A stretch of 14,399 bases of DNA, from positions 18,885-33,283 of the forward strand of contig NPFB01000215.1 of the NCBI GenBank assembly GCA_014084085.1. Direction: 5' to 3'. The DNA comes from Hondaea fermentalgiana. Taxonomy: Eukaryota; Sar; Bigyra; Thraustochytrida; Thraustochytriidae. Position 1 is the first letter of the stretch, and each line of letters opens with the position of its first letter. The notes under the pieces are model-generated. The model did no database searches. It had not been told where the DNA came from and saw nothing but the letters and a program-made list of their open reading frames with translations. Below, piece by piece: positions 9,891 through 14,399 of this stretch. The translations under genes and the position numbers were made by a program.

Positions 9891-11279
9891 ATGGCGCTGC
9901 GGTTCTGCGTGGTGGGGTCCGGCCCCGGAGGCATGTACACGGCCAAGTACTTGCTCAAGGCGCTGGGAGACAGGCTGAGCGTGGACGTGGTGGACAAGCT
10001 GCCGACGGCGTATGGACTCGTGCGCTACGGCGTGGCGCCCGACCACCCGGAGGTGAAGTCGGTGAGCAATGACTTCGACGAGGTCATGGCGGACGAGCGC
10101 GTGCGGTTCTTCGGCAACGTGCACGTGGGCAAGGACGTGAGCGTGGACGACCTGCGCGAGGCCTACGACGGCGTCATCTTCGCCTACGGCGCGACCTCGG
10201 ACAAGCCCCTCGGCGTGAAAAACGAGGAGGGCACCAAGAACGTCTGGGGCGCGCGCGCCTTTGTCAACTGGTACAATGGCCATCCCGAGATGGCCGACGT
10301 GGCGCCGCCCATGCTCGATCACGAGTCCGCCGTCATCATCGGCCAGGGCAACGTCGCGCTTGACTGCGCGCGTGTGCTCACCAAGAGCGTCGACGAGCTC
10401 GCCAAGACCGACATCTCCCGCGCCGCCCTCGAGCTCCTCGCCGAAAGCAAGGTGCGCCGCGTCTCGGTCATTGGCCGAAGGGGCACCGCGCAGGCTGCCT
10501 TCACCATCAAGGAACTCCGTGAGCAGACCAAGCTCGACGGCGTCGGCTGCGTTATCGACAAGGACGAGCTCGCGCGGGGCCTCACCGCGGCCTCTCTCGA
10601 GGAGATCGCCGGCGCTCGCGCCACCAAGCGCATCAACGACCTGATCCAGAAGATCGCTGCCGATTCCGAAAAGGCCAAGAAGAAGGAGCGTAACACCTTT
10701 CTGCGCTTCCTCCTCTCCCCCACGGAGATCCTTCGCGACGACACCGACCGTGTCTCGGGCATCGTGCTCCAGCACAACCGCCTCGAAGGCGAGGCCAACG
10801 CGCAGCGCGCGGTCCCGCTCGAGGGCGCCGACCTTGAAACCCTCGATTGCGGTCTGCTTATCCGCTCCATCGGGTACAGGTCAGAGCCCATTCCGGGCGT
10901 CCCCTTCAACGACCGCAAGGCCACGGTCGACAACGACCACGGCCGCGTCGAGGGCGTCAAGGGCCTGTACACGGCTGGCTGGGTCAAACGCGGACCTTCG
11001 GGCATTATTGGCACCAACATTACCTGCGCCAAGGACACCGTCGACTCCATTGTGCAGGACGTGGAGAGTGGTGCTGTCACGGGCACGGGCCAGCGCACGG
11101 GTATTGAGCCCCTGCTCAAGTCAGAGTCTCCCATTGTGTCCTGGAGCGACTACGAGCGTCTTGACGCGCTCGAGCGCCAGCGCGGCGAGAGCGCAAACCC
11201 GCCTGCGGTTCGCGAGAAGCTTCTCTCCGTATCGTCCATGCTCGAGGCCATGGGCCTTCCTGTCAAACAGTCTCAGTAG
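9891..11279 (+). CDS. FDXR: NADPH:adrenodoxin/ferredoxin reductase (FDXR/Arh1 family)
   Basis: FAD flavoenzyme that passes electrons from NADPH to a mitochondrial [2Fe-2S] ferredoxin, supplying Fe-S cluster assembly, heme A synthesis and P450s. At 462 aa it is close to the mature animal enzyme. Visible motifs: FAD Rossmann loop GSGPGG (residues 9-14), LPTAYGLVRYGVAPDHP (37-53), FGNVHVGKDV (74-83), NADPH Rossmann GQGNVALDCARVL (151-163), IGRRG (194-198), FLRFLLSPTEIL (270-281) and the C-terminal GWVKRGPSGIIGTN (363-376). There are no introns. The FAD loop begins only eight residues after the first ATG, so no mitochondrial presequence is encoded in this frame; the ATG has G at +4 and is the only plausible in-frame start. 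A targeting sequence could come from an upstream exon or from the other frame across the CAGGG array. Family call is very secure; compartment is inferred. Confidence 0.96.
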   Translation: MALRFCVVGSGPGGMYTAKYLLKALGDRLSVDVVDKLPTAYGLVRYGVAPDHPEVKSVSNDFDEVMADERVRFFGNVHVGKDVSVDDLREAYDGVIFAYGATSDKPLGVKNEEGTKNVWGARAFVNWYNGHPEMADVAPPMLDHESAVIIGQGNVALDCARVLTKSVDELAKTDISRAALELLAESKVRRVSVIGRRGTAQAAFTIKELREQTKLDGVGCVIDKDELARGLTAASLEEIAGARATKRINDLIQKIAADSEKAKKKERNTFLRFLLSPTEILRDDTDRVSGIVLQHNRLEGEANAQRAVPLEGADLETLDCGLLIRSIGYRSEPIPGVPFNDRKATVDNDHGRVEGVKGLYTAGWVKRGPSGIIGTNITCAKDTVDSIVQDVESGAVTGTGQRTGIEPLLKSESPIVSWSDYERLDALERQRGESANPPAVREKLLSVSSMLEAMGLPVKQSQ

Positions 11280-11863
11280 ACGAGATGCTGCTGACGTTTT
11301 ACACCCTGATTGATTTAGCGTTTTTTTGTGATAAATTGTCGGTAACGACCAGATCAATACTGTTTGGCCGTCGATGCCTCCTGTATACACATACAAGCTT
11401 GGCGCCAGGGAATTGGGACTGCTCTCTTTGCGCAGATACGACAAGTACGAGTACGGGCAGTTGTTGTTGTACAACAGGGGAGACAAGATTCATTAATCTG
11501 GGTTCTGCTCCAGTGACGCCTGCCCTGGCAGTCGCTTGTGCTGGTAGAGCGGGCCGGCGGCGACGTCACCACCATCATAACACCGACATCATGAAGATAG
11601 AAAATAGAAAGTAGAAACGTTTGTTCAGAAATAAGGACTGCAAACAAAAATACGAATACGATCGCATAACCTCGGTGCAATTCAATCAGACGGTTGGGTA
11701 AAAGGAATACTCTGACCGACCAACCAATGAACCTGAGCCAAGACCAGCTTTCAGAGTGTGGTACCAAAAGAGCACGTATCACCGCCCGCAACAAATGCGT
11801 CAATGTTTGCATACCATGCATTGCATACATTGCATTAGAATATGCATCCGCCAACAGGAGCTC

Positions 11864-11918
<55 letters not shown>

Positions 11919-11982
11919 CTGTCAAAGAGACCACACGTACACTAAGACAGCAACACAACGACTAGACAGTAGTGGCGCGTCG
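11280..11982. other. Convergent 3' spacer between FDXR and the ARL2BP-like gene
   Basis: About 0.7 kb holds the 3' ends of two convergent genes. It contains a cluster of TGCAT motifs (about 11809-11846) and an (AGC)17 microsatellite. A 166-codon minus-strand frame at 11354-11854 has one hydrophobic stretch but resembles no family I know, and it lies across both presumed 3' UTRs. I see no RNA gene here. Confidence 0.6.
11865..11917. repeat. (AGC)17 microsatellite
   Basis: Seventeen uninterrupted AGC units plus AG. It would encode polySer, polyGln or polyAla in the three forward frames, but none of these frames looks like a gene, so it is treated as non-coding. Its purity contrasts with the CAG/CAA-mixed tracts inside the corepressor gene and suggests recent expansion or high variability. 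Confidence 0.95.
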
Positions 11983-12546
11983 TCAGCGCATCATGGGCAT
12001 CGCGCACAGAATATCCGGGTTTGATGCGACGTCCGCAAACGCTGCATGATGGCTCGACGGCCTGTGAGAAACCATGAGGTCCTTGAACTCGTCAAAGTCT
12101 CCGAGACTCAGAAGAATATCAAAAACATCACCGCAGACCTCATCCTTGCGCTTTTCGCAGGCGATGGCAAACTTGTCAAGACGGAAGCCAGGCATGCGGC
12201 GCTGTAGACGTGACTCCAAATAGCCTTCGATGAGGTCAGTGTACTCGTGAAAGAGAGTTGTGTACTCGAGTTTGTTTTCTTCCTCATCGGGATCGAAAAG
12301 TTCGCAATGATCCTGGCAAAACCTGGTCTGCATCTCAGCGAAACCGGGCTCCATGATGATGTTCTCGAGAGCACCAACGACTTCGTCAAAGGCATTCTCC
12401 TCGGCCGTTCCTCCGCGACCTCGGCAAATCAAGTGCTCGTCTTCTTCCGCAGTGCCAAACGCGCGGTCGATTTTGCCCTCGTACAATCGCTCATCCTCGA
12501 CGCGCTCGTCGAGGCTCACGCCTTTGAATTCGCGGCTCAAGTCCAT
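11983..12546 (-). CDS. ARL2BP: ARL2-binding protein homologue (BART domain)
   Basis: A single-exon 187-aa protein. Residues about 51-162 form a BART domain like that of human ARL2BP (BART), with FDEVVGALENIIM (53-65), EEENKLEYTTLFHEY (88-102), LESRLQRRMPGF (110-121), KDEVCGDVFDILLSL (134-148) and DFDEFKDLM (150-158). Proteins of this family bind GTP-loaded ARL2 and ARL3; in animals ARL2BP acts at the cilium base and centrosome and in mitochondria. A 50-residue acidic N-terminal extension and a short C-terminal tail (to MPMMR) are not conserved in my memory of the family. The start ATG is the first in the frame and lies about 18 bp from a tetranucleotide array in the presumed 5' UTR. The presence of this gene suggests a lineage with cilia at some stage, which is inference. 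Confidence 0.93.
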   Translation of the reverse strand: MDLSREFKGVSLDERVEDERLYEGKIDRAFGTAEEDEHLICRGRGGTAEENAFDEVVGALENIIMEPGFAEMQTRFCQDHCELFDPDEEENKLEYTTLFHEYTDLIEGYLESRLQRRMPGFRLDKFAIACEKRKDEVCGDVFDILLSLGDFDEFKDLMVSHRPSSHHAAFADVASNPDILCAMPMMR

Positions 12547-12563
12547 TTCTCCTTGCCAAATTC

Positions 12564-12632
12564 GCTCGCTCGCTTAGTTGCTCGCTCGCTTAGTTGCTCG
12601 CTCGCTTGCTTGCTTGCTCGCTTGCTTGCTTG
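12564..12632 (-). repeat. 16-bp / GCTT array upstream of the ARL2BP-like gene
   Basis: On the plus strand, GCTCGCTCGCTTAGTT occurs at 12564-12579 and 12580-12595, and a third copy with GCTT in place of AGTT at 12596-12611; GCTT/GCTC units continue to about 12632. Read in the gene's direction it is an AAGC/GAGC array ending about 18 bp before the ATG. It could be part of the 5' UTR or core promoter. Confidence 0.85.
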
Positions 12633-12707
12633 TTTACGTCGGTGCTCGTCCGCGTGCTCGGGCTCCGTGCGACTTTTGCTCCTGAAGCGCTCTGTGACAA
12701 TTTGAGA

Positions 12708-12833
12708 ATGAAACCTGGGTCAGCCTGCAAATTTTGCGGCGTTCATAAGTCCTGCACGCGCGAAACCGTCTCCGCTGGGCCATGTATTCGTTGTGAGACA
12801 AAAATAACAGACCATCCCTCGCGTAGAAAGTAA
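12708..12833 (+). CDS. Small Cys-rich ORF, possible zinc-finger exon or remnant
   Basis: From the ATG at 12708 (A at -3) the frame encodes 41 aa containing ACKFCGVHKSC and GPCIRCE. That is five cysteines and a histidine, spaced roughly like the first half of a Zn(II)2Cys6 or similar metal site, but the second spacer has five residues and the sixth cysteine is missing before the stop. The stop falls inside AA|GTAAGA, a good splice-donor shape, so it could be a first exon. The three downstream acceptors I tried (12858, 12863, 12895) all lead to early stops. Equally likely a remnant or chance ORF. Confidence 0.15.
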   Translation: MKPGSACKFCGVHKSCTRETVSAGPCIRCETKITDHPSRRK

Positions 12834-12904
12834 GACCAGCTCTCTCGTTCTGACCCAGTTCAGGTCGCCAATACTTGTGTGACCGTTGACACCAGGAAAA
12901 AAAA

Positions 12905-12950
12905 AAATGTTGGAGTGCCGTACTCCCAAATGTTGGAGTGCCGTACTCCC
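12905..12950. repeat. Exact 23-bp tandem duplication with internal dyad
   Basis: Two identical 23-bp copies lie head to tail (12905-12927 and 12928-12950). Each contains GGAGT-GCCGT-ACTCC, a 5-bp inverted repeat around a 5-nt loop. An A-run adjoins the first copy on its left. No coding frame explains the perfect duplication. Confidence 0.85.
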
Positions 12951-13084
12951 AGACGGAGCTGAGGTGCCTGCGCAGATCGAAGCCTGTTGTCGATTGCATT
13001 AGTGGTAATCACACTAACAAGGCCTTTGGAAGAGCACGCAAGGACAGTCAGCATAAGTGCAAGCCTGCAAAGGCAGGGGAAGAG

Positions 13085-13101
13085 AAAAAAAAAAAAAAAA
13101 A
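13085..13101 (-). terminator. Pol III terminator of tRNA-Ala copy 1
   Basis: Seventeen consecutive T on the transcribed-sense strand begin 3 nt after the tRNA 3' end. This is a strong RNA polymerase III stop. Confidence 0.9.
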
Positions 13102-13104
13102 GAA

Positions 13105-13198
13105 TGGACACGAGGGGAATCGAACCCCTGACATCCTGCATTTTGTTGTGATAGAACACAGATGCGAAGCAGGCGATCTACCACTGATCTACGCGCCC
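13105..13198 (-). tRNA. tRNA-Ala(CGC) with 22-nt intron, copy 1
   Basis: It folds as a full cloverleaf. The acceptor stem GGGCGCG pairs with CGTGTCC, followed by discriminator A. The D arm is GATC-AGTGGTA-GATC, the anticodon stem CCTGC/GCAGG, and the T arm AGGGG-TTCGATT-CCCCT. The anticodon loop gives CGC after T33, which decodes GCG (Ala). G3:U70 in the acceptor stem is the classical alanine identity element and confirms the assignment. The intron (13141-13162) sits after position 37, the canonical eukaryotic site. CCA is not encoded. The exons are identical to copy 2. Confidence 0.96.
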
Positions 13199-13973
13199 TT
13201 TGTTGCAGGGATGCCTTCGTTTCTTATAAAATGAAAGGCACATTGGAAGAGAGATGTCATTCTTTTTGCCTGGTAGAGAGAAATGTGAAGATGGCGCGAA
13301 AACCGTGAGACGGCGTCAGAATGTGAAGTGGACGCAGTGCAGCACACTGTATGACGCGGTTTCCATTTATCAGATGGGCTGCCTGCTTCTTCATTCAATA
13401 TTTTCGGAAAGGGAAGGAACTCGTCTGGCTTGCAAACCGAATTGGCTTGGCATGAGAACAAAAGTATGACTATAGCTGCGCTACAGGCAGCCGTTCGGTG
13501 AGCTTTAGGCAGTCGCAAAGGTATAAACCTTGGTGGTCAAGGCAAGAGCTCTTACTGTTAGTCCTCAAGCGAAGCGTTTCGTTTGAAGATTAGCACCTCA
13601 GCTGAATTTTTGCAGAGAACGTACGAAGTTATTTACGCAATTGTGGAACACGAGACGACAACCTATGTACCTGAATCAGATCTGCCCATAGAATTATACT
13701 CTTGAGCGCATCTACGCTATGCGAAACAATCTGTGTGGGCGCCGAAGTGATTCACTGTCATGTCGGTGAAGGCTCGCGCACCTCCAAAATGGAAGCAAAA
13801 GAGCCCCGACATGTGAATTTGAAACAATTCATTAATTATAAGTTGTTTTTTTTCCTCAAGATCGAGTCATCTGCTGCTGTCGCTGCGACATGGATACGAG
13901 ACAACATAACTGCAATTGTGGCCAAAACAAGGTCCAGTAATTTATGAATGACCATAGTCTCGATTTCGGTCAA
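13199..13973. other. 775-bp spacer between divergent tRNA-Ala genes
   Basis: AT-richer than the rest of the window. It holds a TATAAA-like site near 13522, a hairpin-prone stretch (AAGCGAA/TTCGTTT, about 13568-13585), and several short open frames. A 109-codon minus-strand frame (13189-13518) starts with a hydrophobic, signal-like segment but runs into the tRNA gene, so I do not call it. No convincing snRNA, snoRNA or 5S gene was seen. Confidence 0.5.
13223..13230 (-). promoter_or_regulatory. TATA-like element upstream of tRNA-Ala copy 1
   Basis: TTTATAAG lies 25-32 bp upstream of the tRNA 5' end, and CAA occurs a few bases before it. Copy 2 has a TA-rich stretch at a similar distance (about 13939-13947) and CAA immediately upstream. 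Upstream TATA plus CAA is known for plant tRNA genes; use of the same arrangement here is inference. Confidence 0.4.
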
Positions 13974-14067
13974 GGGCGCGTAGATCAGTGGTAGATCGCC
14001 TGCTTCGCATCTGTGTCACGGCACTACAACATGCAGGATGTCAGGGGTTCGATTCCCCTCGTGTCCA
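13974..14067 (+). tRNA. tRNA-Ala(CGC) with 22-nt intron, copy 2
   Basis: Exons (13974-14009 and 14032-14067) are identical, base for base, to copy 1, including the G3:U70 pair and CGC anticodon. The intron (14010-14031) has the same length and position but differs from copy 1 at 7 of 22 bases, mostly in the middle. The gene points away from copy 1. It is expected to be transcribed by Pol III from internal A and B boxes (the B box includes GGTTCGATTCC). Confidence 0.96.
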
Positions 14068-14072
14068 CTCCC

Positions 14073-14082
14073 TTTTTTTTTT
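14073..14082 (+). terminator. Pol III terminator of tRNA-Ala copy 2
   Basis: A T10 run starts 5 nt after the tRNA 3' end. Two further T9-10 runs (about 14104-14113 and 14122-14130) follow and could act as backups. Confidence 0.9.
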
Positions 14083-14325
14083 CTAAAAAGTTTCCATGTG
14101 CTCTTTTTTTTTTAACCTTTGTTTTTTTTTGCCACACGCACAGAAACAAGGACGTCATGAGATTAGAACAGGGTTTTTCTCTAACGACAGGAAACCTGAA
14201 CAGGCCAACTACTACTGAACGACGGGGAATCTAAACAGGCCTACAAGTAGGCTACCGTGAATCAAGAAAGCCTCAACATCTCTATGGACTGGAACGCACA
14301 AATTCTCGTTAAAGATATGTTTTGG

Positions 14326-14399
14326 CTAGAGCCTGCCAAAGAAACGCTTCTTCTTCTTCGGCACAGGTCTCACGGAAGAGAGAAGATCGATCTCCTTGC
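14326..14399 (-). CDS. Possible 3' end of a minus-strand gene with basic C-terminus (partial)
   Basis: Reading leftward from the right edge, one frame gives 23 codons ending at TAG (14328-14326): an acidic start (KEIDLLSSV), then VPKKKKRFFGRL. A basic aromatic tail would be plausible as a real protein terminus. Another frame stays open about as far (to about 14313), so coding is not proven. The bulk of any gene is outside the window; no family can be assigned. Confidence 0.25.
   Translation of the reverse strand, partial: KEIDLLSSVRPVPKKKKRFFGRL

Larger units (their letters stand above)
12633..13084. other. Spacer between the ARL2BP upstream array and tRNA-Ala copy 1
   Basis: No gene is called with confidence. 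It contains a small Cys-rich ORF (12708-12833), an A11 run just before a 23-bp tandem duplication, and a short hairpin (CCTGC/GCAGG near 13066-13079). Minus-strand frames here have no recognisable domain. Confidence 0.5.

Noticed and set aside
8684..9997. 437-codon minus-strand open frame through the divergent region
   Set aside because: Its translation is low-complexity (Cys/Leu/Ala and Pro/Ala runs) that mirrors the AAGC and CAGGG arrays, it overlaps the start of the reductase on the opposite strand, and it shows no domain.
9219..10775. 518-codon minus-strand frame antisense to the reductase
   Set aside because: Antisense shadow of a GC-rich coding region; the sense protein is an unmistakable FDXR.
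11354..11854. 166-codon minus-strand frame with a hydrophobic stretch
   Set aside because: Lies across the presumed convergent 3' UTRs, has no similarity I can name, and includes repeat-like sequence; probably chance.
11694..11965. Short polySer/polyGln/polyAla ORFs over the AGC tract
   Set aside because: All three forward frames are open only because of the repeat, and flanking residues show no coding character.
13189..13518. 109-codon minus-strand frame with signal-peptide-like start
   Set aside because: Its end overlaps the tRNA-Ala gene on the same strand, and the composition after the hydrophobic segment looks random.
13555..13615. Possible U6-like snRNA (GAAGATTAGCA string)
   Set aside because: The short match to U6 lacks the ACAGAGA box, the rest of the core and a properly placed T-tract; treated as coincidence.

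Overview
The window is nuclear DNA from a gene-dense, intron-poor eukaryote. It carries a continuous 7.5-kb reading frame with long homopolymer tracts, a mitochondrial-type NADPH:adrenodoxin reductase, a cilium/ARL2-associated BART protein, spliceosomal introns of 73 and 86 nt, and two intron-containing nuclear tRNA genes with Pol III T-tract terminators. I see no bacterial, plasmid or viral signature. The mix of GC-rich coding sequence, few short introns and simple repeats between genes would fit a protist such as a stramenopile (for example a thraustochytrid). That placement is inference; nothing here proves the lineage.

Layout. 1-7494 (+): a giant nuclear corepressor of the NCoR/SMRT/Snt1 type, entering from the left edge, with a coiled coil, an LPLY box, two SANT domains and a polyglutamine tail. 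7727-8482 (-): a three-exon gene for a Roadblock/LC7-like protein that could be a Ragulator (LAMTOR) subunit. 8483-9890: a GC-rich divergent intergenic region with a near-perfect 41-nt hairpin, an AAGC array and a (CAGGG)7 array. 9891-11279 (+): NADPH:adrenodoxin/ferredoxin reductase (FDXR/Arh1 family). 11280-11982: a convergent spacer with an (AGC)17 microsatellite. 11983-12546 (-): an ARL2BP (BART-domain) homologue with an AAGC-type array just upstream of its start. 12547-14399: mostly non-coding, with a 23-bp tandem duplication, two head-to-head tRNA-Ala(CGC) genes that have identical exons and different 22-nt introns, and probably the last codons of a minus-strand gene at the right edge.

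The protein genes do not form one pathway. They are typical independently transcribed eukaryotic neighbours: transcriptional repression, possible lysosomal/TOR signalling, mitochondrial electron transfer to ferredoxin, and ARL2/cilium biology. I did not find a convincing new multi-gene system. The best leads are the corepressor's repeat-rich C-terminus, the 5-bp repeat that separates a presequence-like reading frame from the reductase by exactly one unit of frame, the large hairpin, and the intron-bearing alanine tRNA pair.
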